Shown here in pieces: positions 46,734 to 54,387 of a stretch of 64,000 nt of DNA (position 1 is its first letter; each line of letters opens with the position of its first letter). Below the pieces are notes generated by a model that saw nothing but the letters and a program-made list of their open reading frames with translations, did no database searches and was not told where the DNA came from. The position numbers were made by a program, and so were the translations under genes. The stretch comes from Fictibacillus nanhaiensis (GTDB taxonomy: Bacteria > Bacillota > Bacilli > Bacillales > Fictibacillaceae). Where the stretch lies: positions 1,178,001 through 1,242,000 of the forward strand of contig NZ_JAHVJO010000001.1 of assembly GCF_019801215.1 (NCBI RefSeq), written 5' to 3'.

Positions 46734-47285
46734 GTGTTAACAATGAAAAACATTGTGAAGGAAGGTCAACCTATTCTTCGACAGAAAGCAGAAGAAGTAC
46801 CCTTACCTTTCTCTAAAGAAGATGTAAAGATTGCAAACGAACTACTCGAATTTGTCATAAACAGTCAGGACCCCATCGTTTCACAAAAATATCAACTAAG
46901 AGCTGGAATCGGTTTAGCCGCTCCACAAATTGGAGTATCAAAACGTATATTCGCTGTCCATGTTAGAGATGAGAACGGAAAATTATTCAGCTATGCTTTA
47001 TTAAATCCGAAAATGATAAGCCATTCTGTTCAAATGACCTACTTGGATGGAGGTGAAGGATGTCTGTCTGTGGATAGAGATGTTCCAGGGTTAGTTCCCC
47101 GTTATGCGAAGATTACGGTTAAAGGGTATACGCCTGATGGTTCGGAAGTACAATTAAAACTTAAAGGGTTGCCAAGCATTTGTTTTCAGCATGAAATGGA
47201 TCACTTAGATGGCATCATGTTTTATGATCGAATAGATAAAAAACAGCCTTTCACCCCACCTTCGGACTTAGTAACACATAGGTAA
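46734..47285 (+). CDS. def: Peptide deformylase
   Basis: Metalloenzyme removing the formyl group from nascent proteins. The 183-residue product has the three motifs GIGLAAPQIG, EGCLSVD and QHEMDHLDG, with all metal ligands (Cys, two His) and the catalytic Glu. GTG 46734 (MLTMKNIVKEG) lies eight bases after GGAGG and matches B. subtilis DefB in start; TTG 46728 is too near. Confidence 0.96.
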   Translation: MLTMKNIVKEGQPILRQKAEEVPLPFSKEDVKIANELLEFVINSQDPIVSQKYQLRAGIGLAAPQIGVSKRIFAVHVRDENGKLFSYALLNPKMISHSVQMTYLDGGEGCLSVDRDVPGLVPRYAKITVKGYTPDGSEVQLKLKGLPSICFQHEMDHLDGIMFYDRIDKKQPFTPPSDLVTHR

Positions 47286-47297
47286 ACAACTATAATT

Positions 47298-47341
47298 AGC
47301 TGGTCTTAACAAGTTTGTCTGTTAAGGTCAGCTTTTTTTTA
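47298..47341 (+). terminator. Terminator of def
   Basis: AGCTGGTCTTAAC pairs with GTTAAGGTCAGCT (small internal mismatch), loop AAGTTTGTCT, then eight T. Confidence 0.85.
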
Positions 47342-47342
47342 T

Positions 47343-47379
47343 ATAAAAAAGCACTTCTTTTTAATTGAAGTGCTTTTAA
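47343..47379 (-). terminator. Original terminator of the EamA gene, now separated by the IS
   Basis: AAAAAGCACTTC/GAAGTGCTTTT hairpin with T run on the minus strand. Removing the IS puts it about 10 bp after the ancestral EamA stop codon (47384-47386). Confidence 0.7.
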
Positions 47380-47476
47380 TCCCCTAAGCTGTTCGATTAT
47401 GAGGTATTGATATGCTCCCCTAAAGGTAGACAGATTAAAAAATAAAAATCTGTTTACTTTAAGGGGAGTATTTATT

Positions 47477-48157
47477 ATGTCAAAAAAGGCACATTCCCTC
47501 CAAAATAAAATTAAAGTCATAGAGGCAATGAAAAACGGAAGTCATACCCTTTCAGAACTGGTATTCAAATACACAGTATCTCAAGGGACAATTAATAATT
47601 GGGTCTATAGATATGAAAAACACGGAGTAGCAGGATTAAATGTATCCTCTTCCTGGAAGAAGTATTCTAAGGAACTTAAACTTGCGGCAGTTCAGGACTA
47701 TCTTAGCGGGGACTATTCCTACAGTGAGGTTACCAGAAATTATGAAATTTCTAGTACAACCCTCCTTCGTAAGTGGATTAAAAAGTATACTAGTCATAGA
47801 GAATTAAAGGATACTTCCAAAGGAAGGACAACTACTATGACTAAAGGCAGAAACACTACTTTGAATGAACGGATAGAAATCGTATTTTATTGCATTGAGA
47901 ACGGGAAAGATTATCAGACGGCAGCTGAGACCTTCAAGGTCTCTTACCAACAAGTATACCAATGGGTTAAAAAGTATGAGAATGGCGGTGAAGAAGCCCT
48001 TAGAGATAAGCGAGGGAGGAAAAAGGAAGAAGTTGAACTCTCTGCAGAGCAGAAAATGAAATTAGAGATGCAAAAAATTGAGAGAGAAAACGAACGTTTA
48101 CGTGCAGAAAACGCATTCCTAAAAAAGTTAGAAGAAATCGAAAGGAGGCGCAGATAA
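47477..48157 (+). CDS. IS3-family transposase OrfA
   Basis: The 226-residue DNA-binding protein has repeated helix-turn-helix segments (LSELVFKYTVSQGTINNWVY, then YSEVTRNYEISSTTLLRKWI and TAAETFKVSYQQVYQWVKKY) and a C-terminal leucine-zipper-like helix rich in E, R and K. RBS AAGGGGAG, start ATG 47477. A slippery A AAA AAG at 48121-48127 near its end allows a -1 shift into orfB. Confidence 0.93.
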   Translation: MSKKAHSLQNKIKVIEAMKNGSHTLSELVFKYTVSQGTINNWVYRYEKHGVAGLNVSSSWKKYSKELKLAAVQDYLSGDYSYSEVTRNYEISSTTLLRKWIKKYTSHRELKDTSKGRTTTMTKGRNTTLNERIEIVFYCIENGKDYQTAAETFKVSYQQVYQWVKKYENGGEEALRDKRGRKKEEVELSAEQKMKLEMQKIERENERLRAENAFLKKLEEIERRRR

Positions 48158-49032
48158 GCCAGATACGCCTTGAGGAGAAATATATTGCCATTCAGGAACT
48201 TCATCAGAAGGAGTTCCCTGTTATCTTACTTTGTAAAATTGCAGGCATAGCTAGGTCCGCGTATTATAAATGGCTGAAACGAACACCCACCGTGCGTCAA
48301 CGCCAGAATGAGGAGCTTATAAAAGAAATAAAGTCACTTCATCAGGAGGTTAAAGGAATTTATGGCTACCGCCGGATCACGATGACTTTAAACCGTAGGT
48401 TAGGAAAGAGTTTCAATCTTAAACGAATTTATAGGCTGATGAAGATTGCCGGCATTCAAAGTGTCATAAGGAAAAAGAAGAAACGTTACAAACAATCCAC
48501 CCCTCAACACGTCGCAGAAAATGTGTTGAACCGTGAATTTCAAGCTAAAAAGCCAAATGAGAAGTGGGTTACGGATGTCACTGAATTTAAGTATGGAGTG
48601 GCCAAGAAGGCTTATTTGAGTGCAATTCGAGACTTATATGATGGATCCATTGTCAGCTACGTTTTGGGACATTCAAACAACAATAAACTAGTGTTTGAAA
48701 CACTGGATCTGGCTACAGCCCTTTTAGATGGAGCTCGTCCACTCATCCATAGCGACCGAGGATTCCAGTACACTCACTTAGGTTTTAAACGAAGAATAGA
48801 TAATGCACAGATGACTCAAAGTATGTCCCGAGTCGGAAGATGTATTGACAATGGTCCAATGGAATCCTTTTGGGGAACATTGAAAAGCGAAAAATATTAC
48901 CTGGATAAATATGACACGTTTGATGAACTTTCTGGGGCCATTGATGAGTACATATATTTTTATAATCATAAGAGATATCAAAAACGATTAAACGGCCTTA
49001 GCCCCTTGGAATACAGGACTAACGCCGCTTAA
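48127..49032 (+). CDS. IS3-family transposase OrfB (DDE integrase), -1 frame
   Basis: Catalytic half, made as an OrfAB fusion by -1 frameshifting at A AAA AAG (48121-48127); the frame is open without a stop from 48127 and contains a possible internal GTG start at 48292. The integrase core is intact: VTDVTEF (first D), HSDRGFQYTH (second D) and DNGPMESFWGTLKSEKYY (E, with the typical K/R seven residues later). Fusion length would be about 517 residues. Confidence 0.92.
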   Translation, partial: VRRNRKEAQISQIRLEEKYIAIQELHQKEFPVILLCKIAGIARSAYYKWLKRTPTVRQRQNEELIKEIKSLHQEVKGIYGYRRITMTLNRRLGKSFNLKRIYRLMKIAGIQSVIRKKKKRYKQSTPQHVAENVLNREFQAKKPNEKWVTDVTEFKYGVAKKAYLSAIRDLYDGSIVSYVLGHSNNNKLVFETLDLATALLDGARPLIHSDRGFQYTHLGFKRRIDNAQMTQSMSRVGRCIDNGPMESFWGTLKSEKYYLDKYDTFDELSGAIDEYIYFYNHKRYQKRLNGLSPLEYRTNAA

Positions 49033-49074
49033 GCTGTTTTTATTATTTCAACTGTCTACTTGACGGGGTGCAGT

Positions 49075-49965
49075 TCATATCTTTACTGCTCTTGTACGTT
49101 TTTTTCTTCCCGTTAAATATACCCCTAGAAAAATAAGAAACAGACCTAGAAAAGCAATAGGAGGAATCTGTTCTTGCAGCAGCACACTTCCCCATATCAC
49201 AGCTGACACTGGAACTAAATAGGTAACTAATGTAGCAAACTCAGCCGAACCCGCAGAAATCATATAATAATACATAAGATAAGCTAAACCTGAACCGAAC
49301 ACCCCTAAACCGATGAGTGGTAAGATTACATTACTTTCTAAGGCACGTTCAGGCAATTGCCACCCACCTGAAAAACTCATTATTAACGCGCTCAGCAATG
49401 AACCTACAATCAGAGTCGTAGATGCTGTTATCCAAACCGTCGTCTCTTGAAGATGTTTTTTTGCAAATTGTGAACTATATCCGTAACAGCATGTCGCAAT
49501 CAGCATTAAAAAGATACCTAAAATCAGTTCTTTCTGACTTAACCCAGGAGCATCGGCATCCATTAAAAAAATAATGCCAACAAATCCTACCATTACTCCA
49601 AACCATTGTTTCCATTGCATTTTTACAGAAAAAAACAACACACCCATCATTGCCGTCCAGATCGGTGTTGTAGCGTTTAGAATCGCTGTATAACCACTAT
49701 CTAAAAAAGTCTCACTCCATGCAATCAGTCCCCAAGGGATACCTGCATTCAATAGACCAACGATCACTAATGCTTTTATGGGAAGGACTTTCCAATGTAC
49801 TTTTTGCTTAGTTAAAAGAAAAAGAGGAAGTATCGTAAGTATACCGAGCACACACCGTATAAAAACAATCTGCCACGGATCAAAGACATTCAGCAGTACT
49901 TTAATGAATAAAAAAGACATACCCCAAATCAGGCTTAAAATAAAAAGAGCAGAATAAAGTTTCAT
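49075..49965 (-). CDS. EamA/DMT family transporter, 3' end altered by IS
   Basis: Ten-helix drug/metabolite-type exporter of 296 residues with two EamA repeats (about 5-135 and 150-290). ATG 49965 follows GGAGGTCAC; the frame stays open upstream only because the 120-bp repeat is a multiple of three. The stop TGA is the first three bases of the IS right end. Without the IS the frame continues to a TAG at 47384-47386, giving seven more residues (PHNRTA region) before stopping. Probably still functional. Substrate unknown. Confidence 0.88.
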   Translation of the reverse strand: MKLYSALFILSLIWGMSFLFIKVLLNVFDPWQIVFIRCVLGILTILPLFLLTKQKVHWKVLPIKALVIVGLLNAGIPWGLIAWSETFLDSGYTAILNATTPIWTAMMGVLFFSVKMQWKQWFGVMVGFVGIIFLMDADAPGLSQKELILGIFLMLIATCCYGYSSQFAKKHLQETTVWITASTTLIVGSLLSALIMSFSGGWQLPERALESNVILPLIGLGVFGSGLAYLMYYYMISAGSAEFATLVTYLVPVSAVIWGSVLLQEQIPPIAFLGLFLIFLGVYLTGRKKRTRAVKI

Positions 49966-49977
49966 GTGACCTCCTAT

Positions 49978-50254
49978 GAAATGCTGAAACAACCGGATAG
50001 ACATGACAAGCACAAAAGTTTTTGAGTGCAACACGCTTTTTGTGTCGTGCGAAAAAACGTTGTGACCTCGAGTGTCTGGTTGTTGAAGCTGGACAATGAA
50101 ATGCTGAAACAACCGGGTAGACACGACAAGCACAAAAGTTTTTGAGTGCAACACGCTTTTTGTGTCGTGCGAAAAAACGTTGTGACCTCGAGTGTCTGGT
50201 TGTTGAAGCTGGACAATGAAATGCTGAAACAACCGTTTAGACACGACAAGCACA
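49978..50254. repeat. 120-bp direct tandem repeat, 2.3 copies
   Basis: Copies at 49978-50097 and 50098-50217 are nearly identical; a third is cut after about 37 bp. Each unit begins GAAATGCTGAAACAACCGG, includes CACGACA and TGTCGTG arms that can form a hairpin, and GACCTCGAGTGTCTGG, and ends TTGAAGCTGGACAAT. The GTCCAGCT/CTCGAG/GCTTGTC layout resembles a palindromic repeat family I know from many Bacillaceae genomes. It lies directly upstream of the EamA gene. Confidence 0.9.
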
Positions 50255-50330
50255 TAACCACAATTTCCCTCTCAAAATCCCTTTTGTTTTACACATACTA
50301 TGTACTAAAAACTAGAACGGAGGGGAATAA

Positions 50331-50414
50331 ATGAAAAAGAGATTACGTCTATTAAAAAAGCTTAGAAAATGGGTAAGACAGCAAAATAATAATGGAAAAT
50401 TGATTATGCATTAA
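50331..50414 (+). CDS. Putative 27-residue cationic peptide
   Basis: MKKRLRLLKKLRKWVRQQNN plus a short tail; 27 residues. ACGGAGGGGAATAA directly before ATG 50331 is one of the best ribosome binding sites in the window, which is the main reason to believe it is translated. The first 17 residues alternate basic and hydrophobic positions in a way that would make an amphipathic helix. No family known to me; a membrane-active or RNA-binding role is inference. Confidence 0.5.
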   Translation: MKKRLRLLKKLRKWVRQQNNNGKLIMH

Positions 50415-50512
50415 TTTAAAGAGATATAGAGTATTATAAGGGATTCAACTCTCTCTTAATAGTTAATATTTTTCTTATCTTTTATGACGACTAAAGTTGC
50501 GTTATGAAAAAT

Positions 50513-50543
50513 ACATGAAAAACATGTCGCTTTCCTTTATAAT
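50513..50543 (+). promoter_or_regulatory. Promoter of rpoY-rnjA with overlapping dyad
   Basis: TATAAT at 50538-50543; the -35 area (ATGAAA) is weak and coincides with the dyad ACATG-AAAAA-CATGT at 50513-50527, which might be an operator. Leader about 40 nt. Confidence 0.5.
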
Positions 50544-50590
50544 AGAACGAAGATACTCAAATACTACAGACGGGTAAGGAGACATGAAGC

Positions 50591-50800
50591 ATGATTTTTA
50601 AAGTATTTTTTCAAAAAAGCCTAACTGAGGTTCCTATTCGCGAACACACACAAACCGTATATGTTGAGGCAAAAACGATAAATGACGTTCGTATAAAACT
50701 CGCTGATCGCAAGTACAACATTGAATACATACAAGAAATTAACGGTAATTTTCTTGAGTATGAAAAAGATACGAATTCATTGGAATTGGAGAATGTGTAA
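50591..50800 (+). CDS. rpoY: RNA polymerase epsilon subunit RpoY
   Basis: A 69-residue accessory subunit of Firmicutes RNA polymerase that binds near the beta-prime jaw. Starts MIFKVFFQKSLTEVPIREHT and continues with YNIEYIQEINGNFLEYEK, clear family features. RBS GGAGACATGAAGC region, ATG 50591. Cotranscribed with rnjA, 3 bp apart. Confidence 0.93.
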   Translation: MIFKVFFQKSLTEVPIREHTQTVYVEAKTINDVRIKLADRKYNIEYIQEINGNFLEYEKDTNSLELENV

Positions 50801-50803
50801 CAT

Positions 50804-52474
50804 ATGAAATTTGTTAAAAACCATCAAGCCGCCGTTTTCGCCCTCGGTGGTCTAGGGGAAATCGGCAAGAATACGTATGCCGTTCAATTTCAAGATGAGA
50901 TCATTCTTATCGATGCCGGAATTAAGTTTCCAGAAGATGAGCTGTTAGGAATTGATTACGTTATTCCCGATTACACCTATCTCGTAAAGAACGAAGATAA
51001 GATTAAAGGATTATTTATCACCCATGGACACGAAGACCATATAGGCGGTATTCCCTATTTGTTGAGACAGGTTAATATTCCGATTTATGGAGGAAAGCTT
51101 GCACTTGCCTTGATCAAAAATAAGTTAGAAGAACACGGATTACTTCGCCGTGCACAGCTTCACGAAATAACAGAAGATGATGTAATTAAGTTCAGAAAGA
51201 CTTCTGTCAGCTTTTTCCGAACCACACACAGCATCCCCGATTCATACGGGCTAGTTGTGAAAACACCTCCAGGAAACATCGTACACACGGGAGACTTTAA
51301 GTTCGATTTTACACCTGTTGGTGAACCAGCTAACTTAACGAAGATGGCAGAGATCGGAAAAGAAGGCGTACTTTGTTTACTATCTGACAGTACCAATAGT
51401 GAAGTTCCTGGATTTACTTTATCTGAAAGACGTGTAGGAGAAAGTATTCAGGATATCTTTAGAAAAATGGAAGGCCGTGTTATTTTCGCGACATTTGCCT
51501 CTAACATTCACCGATTGCAGCAAGTCGTTGAAGCATCTGTAGCCAATAACAGAAAAATTGCAGTATTCGGCCGGAGCATGGATTCTGCCATTACTGTCGG
51601 TCAAGAGCTTGGATTTATTAAAGCTCCAAAGAACACTTTTGTAGATGCAAATCAAATTAATAAGCTTCCTGATAATCAAGTAACGATTCTATGCACAGGA
51701 AGCCAAGGTGAGCCTATGGCAGCACTATCAAGGATAGCAAACAGCACTCACCGTCAGATTCAAATTATCCCTGGAGATACCGTTGTGTTCTCTTCTTCAC
51801 CTATTCCAGGAAACGCGCTTAGTGTAAGCCGAACCATCAATCAATTATATCGTGCTGGAGCTGAAGTCATTCATGGTTCGTTAAATGATATTCATACATC
51901 CGGCCACGGTGGTCAACAGGAACAAAAATTAATGCTGCGTCTGATGAAACCTAAATACTTTTTGCCGATTCACGGTGAATATCGCATGTTAAAAATGCAT
52001 ACGAAGCTTGCCGCAGATTGTGATGTGCCGACACAGAATTCCTTTATTATGGATAACGGTGAAGTACTTGCTCTCTCCCAAAACGAAGCTATGATTGCCG
52101 GAAAGATTCCTTCCGGTTCCGTTTATGTAGATGGAAGCGGTATTGGTGATATCGGGAACATCGTACTTCGAGACCGAAAGATTTTATCTGAGGAAGGTCT
52201 TGTAGTGGTTGTAGTGAGTATGGACATGAAAGAATTTAGAATTGAAGCTGGACCTGATATTATATCGCGTGGCTTCGTATACATGCGGGAGTCAGGTGAC
52301 CTTATTCATGATGCACAAAGCTTATTAAGCAAGCATCTTCAAAACATCATGAACGAAAAAAGAACGACTCAATGGTCCGAAATTAAAAATGAAATCACAG
52401 ATACGTTGGCACCGTTTTTATACGAGAAAACGAAAAGACGCCCGATGATCTTACCGATCATCATGGAAATATAA
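50804..52474 (+). CDS. rnjA: Ribonuclease J1
   Basis: Essential 5'-3' exoribonuclease and endonuclease of mRNA decay. The 556-residue metallo-beta-lactamase/beta-CASP protein has the zinc motif [10 protein letters not shown] (about 73-82), [18 protein letters not shown], and the beta-CASP and C-terminal domains with [10 protein letters not shown] and [11 protein letters not shown]1P, also in this window, is reported to modulate RNase J1 via GapA. Complete. Confidence 0.97.
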   Translation: MKFVKNHQAAVFALGGLGEIGKNTYAVQFQDEIILIDAGIKFPEDELLGIDYVIPDYTYLVKNEDKIKGLFITHGHEDHIGGIPYLLRQVNIPIYGGKLALALIKNKLEEHGLLRRAQLHEITEDDVIKFRKTSVSFFRTTHSIPDSYGLVVKTPPGNIVHTGDFKFDFTPVGEPANLTKMAEIGKEGVLCLLSDSTNSEVPGFTLSERRVGESIQDIFRKMEGRVIFATFASNIHRLQQVVEASVANNRKIAVFGRSMDSAITVGQELGFIKAPKNTFVDANQINKLPDNQVTILCTGSQGEPMAALSRIANSTHRQIQIIPGDTVVFSSSPIPGNALSVSRTINQLYRAGAEVIHGSLNDIHTSGHGGQQEQKLMLRLMKPKYFLPIHGEYRMLKMHTKLAADCDVPTQNSFIMDNGEVLALSQNEAMIAGKIPSGSVYVDGSGIGDIGNIVLRDRKILSEEGLVVVVVSMDMKEFRIEAGPDIISRGFVYMRESGDLIHDAQSLLSKHLQNIMNEKRTTQWSEIKNEITDTLAPFLYEKTKRRPMILPIIMEI

Positions 52475-52482
52475 AAAACAAA

Positions 52483-52520
52483 AACCGTTACCCTTTTTTA
52501 AGAAGGGAAACGGTTTTTTT
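52483..52520. terminator. Terminator of rnjA and ktrC
   Basis: AAAACCGTTACCCTT/AAGGGAAACGGTTTT hairpin with T runs on both strands, between convergent ends. Confidence 0.87.
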
Positions 52521-53184
52521 ATTCTTCATTAGCCATATGTTTTTCCAGCCGATTAATATCTTTATCTCCACCAATGACGATTAGGATATCCCCGTGCTGT
52601 ATGGATACATCCGCTTGTGGTGAAACAAAGATGTCTTTGCCTCTTTTAACAGCTACTACGTTACACCCGAATCTTGCACGGATATCAAGCTCAATAAGAG
52701 ATTTTCCATCCATCTTCTTTGAGGCGATTAATTCTACAATACTATGTTCATCAGAAAGCTCTAAATAATCTAAAACGTTGCTTGAGACGATCTGATGAGC
52801 GATTCGCACTCCCATGTCACGTTCAGGGTGAATGATTTTATCCGCACCAATTTTCCGAAGAACTTTCTCGTGGTAATCATTTTGCGCTTTAACCGTGATT
52901 TTGGCTACGCCAAGTTCTTTTAAGATAAGAGTCGTTAGAATACTGTTTTGTATATTGTCGCCGATTGCCACTACTACATGCTGGAAGTTTCTGATCCCAA
53001 GACTTTTTAGGACACCTTCATCTGTAGAATCTGCAATCACAGCATGAGTGACAATGTTAGAAAACTCATTCACGCGGTCTTCATCCACGTCAATCGCCAA
53101 GACTTCCATACCTTGATCAGATAAAGCTTTACACATACTTCCGCCAAAACGTCCTAAACCAATGACAGCAAATTGCTTCTTCAA
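52519..53184 (-). CDS. ktrC: Potassium uptake regulatory subunit KtrC
   Basis: Cytoplasmic RCK ring subunit gating the KtrD potassium channel; in B. subtilis it also binds c-di-AMP. The 221-residue protein has the nucleotide-binding GLGRFGGSM (G9, G11, G14), DSTDEGVLKSLGIRN and a C-terminal TrkA_C domain (about 140-221). TTG 53184 (MKKQFAVIGL) has GGAG eight bases upstream; the GTG at 53193 is inside that site. Confidence 0.92.
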   Translation of the reverse strand: MKKQFAVIGLGRFGGSMCKALSDQGMEVLAIDVDEDRVNEFSNIVTHAVIADSTDEGVLKSLGIRNFQHVVVAIGDNIQNSILTTLILKELGVAKITVKAQNDYHEKVLRKIGADKIIHPERDMGVRIAHQIVSSNVLDYLELSDEHSIVELIASKKMDGKSLIELDIRARFGCNVVAVKRGKDIFVSPQADVSIQHGDILIVIGGDKDINRLEKHMANEE

Positions 53185-53316
53185 AGGCCTCACTCCATTT
53201 CCCTTACGATAAGATATAGCCTTATTTTACCATACTTTTATCAATTATAGCTTACAGCATCTTATGTATTTTCATTTGTAATGGAAACCTCTTAACTCCG
53301 AATCAATCCTATAAAA

Positions 53317-53343
53317 ATAACCCAAGAACATGTCTTGGGTTAT
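53317..53343. terminator. Terminator of ykuU
   Basis: ATAACCCAAGA/TCTTGGGTTAT with loop ACATG and T runs on both sides. Confidence 0.85.
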
Positions 53344-53361
53344 CCTTTTTGTTTATTAAAC

Positions 53362-53904
53362 TTATAAAGTCTTTTGACCTGGCTTCCAGTTTGCCGGGCA
53401 GAGTCCGCCTGTTTGAAGCGCTTGGAGTACACGTAATGTTTCATCCACATCACGACCAATGTTGTTATGGTTAACAACAGAGTACATTAATTCACCTTCT
53501 GGAGAAATAATGAACAATCCACGAAGAGCAACACCTTCTTCTTCGATTAGTACACCATAGTCGCGAGCTACTGTGTGGTTTGTATCTGCAGCTAGAGCAT
53601 ATTTCAACTCTCCAAGACCATTCATGTCACGAGGCGTGTTGATCCAAGCTTTATGAGTGTGAATAGTATCCGTAGAAGCACCGATAACTTCAGCATCAAG
53701 GTCTTCAAACTCATCAAAACGATCGCTTAGAGAAGTAATTTCTGTTGGACATACAAAAGTGAAGTCCATTGGGTAGAAGTAAAGAACTGTCCATTTGTCG
53801 TTCTTCATGTTCTCTTCTAAACTTACTTTGCCAAATTCTTTATTTGGTAATACTGCATCCATTTCAAATCGAGGTGCTTGTTTTGCTACCATACGTTCTG
53901 CCAT
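53362..53904 (-). CDS. ykuU: 2-Cys peroxiredoxin (YkuU)
   Basis: Thiol peroxidase of the AhpC/Prx1 type, reducing hydrogen peroxide and organic peroxides with thioredoxin. The 180-residue product has the peroxidatic Cys52 in FTFVCPTEI and the resolving Cys169 in GGLCPANW. ATG 53904 has GGAGGG about ten bases upstream. Near-identical layout to B. subtilis YkuU. No convincing PerR box seen upstream. Confidence 0.94.
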   Translation of the reverse strand: MAERMVAKQAPRFEMDAVLPNKEFGKVSLEENMKNDKWTVLYFYPMDFTFVCPTEITSLSDRFDEFEDLDAEVIGASTDTIHTHKAWINTPRDMNGLGELKYALAADTNHTVARDYGVLIEEEGVALRGLFIISPEGELMYSVVNHNNIGRDVDETLRVLQALQTGGLCPANWKPGQKTL

Positions 53905-54155
53905 AGGTGAAAATCCCTCCAAAAACATGATTTATTTACATGGGTAATTATAGTACAGACCTTATTTTTAGTCAATATTAAATAATAATTAATTTAAATA
54001 AGGTTTTTCTGCCCATCTTTTAATTTCTCCTTAATGATAGCAAGTTAAACGACGAATGTGAAATTTTTCGCTCTTATTTTACAATCTTCATTCTCATTTT
54101 CATGGTTTACTTTGAGCATTGCGTGGGAAATCATAGGTCAAGGAGGTGCATGTAA

Positions 54156-54359
54156 ATGCCTTATGATTCATTAAAGGATTTGCCTGAAGGAGTTAAAGAT
54201 AATCTCCCCCACCATGGTCAGGAAATCTATAAAGAAGCATTCAATTCAGCTCTTAATGAATATAAAAAAGAAGAAACAGCTCATAAGGTGGCTTGGAGCG
54301 CAGTCAAAAACAAGTATGAAAAATCAGAGGATGGCTACTGGATAAGAAAAGACTCCTGA
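54156..54359 (+). CDS. ChaB family protein
   Basis: Small 67-residue ChaB-fold protein: LKDLPEGVKDNLPHHGQEIY and KEEETAHKVAWSAVK-type helix are diagnostic (the visible sequence is KKEETAHKVAWSAVKNKY). The founding member was proposed to regulate cation transport, with weak evidence. Start ATG 54156 after AAGGAGG. It converges on the CNNM transporter. Confidence 0.85.
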   Translation: MPYDSLKDLPEGVKDNLPHHGQEIYKEAFNSALNEYKKEETAHKVAWSAVKNKYEKSEDGYWIRKDS

Positions 54360-54387
54360 TTACTTCACTTCAGGAGTCTTCTTTTTG
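54351..54387. terminator. Terminator between chaB and the CNNM gene
   Basis: GACTCCTGA/TCAGGAGTC stem followed by TTCTTTTT on the plus strand; it overlaps the 3' end of the minus-strand gene. Confidence 0.72.

Larger units (their letters stand above)
47408..49077 (+). mobile_element. IS3-family (IS150-like) insertion sequence, 1670 bp, intact
   Basis: Two overlapping ORFs encode OrfA and a DDE transposase in the -1 frame. Terminal inverted repeats of 26 bp start TGATATGCTCCCC on the left and TGAACTGCACCCC on the right (complement), both ending GTAGACAG, with 19 of 26 matches. A 3-bp direct repeat TAT flanks the element (47405-47407 and 49078-49080), as usual for this group. No damage is visible, so it may be active and recently arrived. 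Confidence 0.92.

Noticed and set aside
49966-50253. 96-residue N-terminal extension of the EamA protein
   Set aside because: It is made from the 120-bp repeat, has no signal or domain logic, and a good ribosome binding site precedes ATG 49965.
53940-54010. PerR box upstream of the ykuU peroxiredoxin
   Set aside because: The AT-rich stretch TTAAATAATAATTAA matches only about half of the PerR consensus positions.
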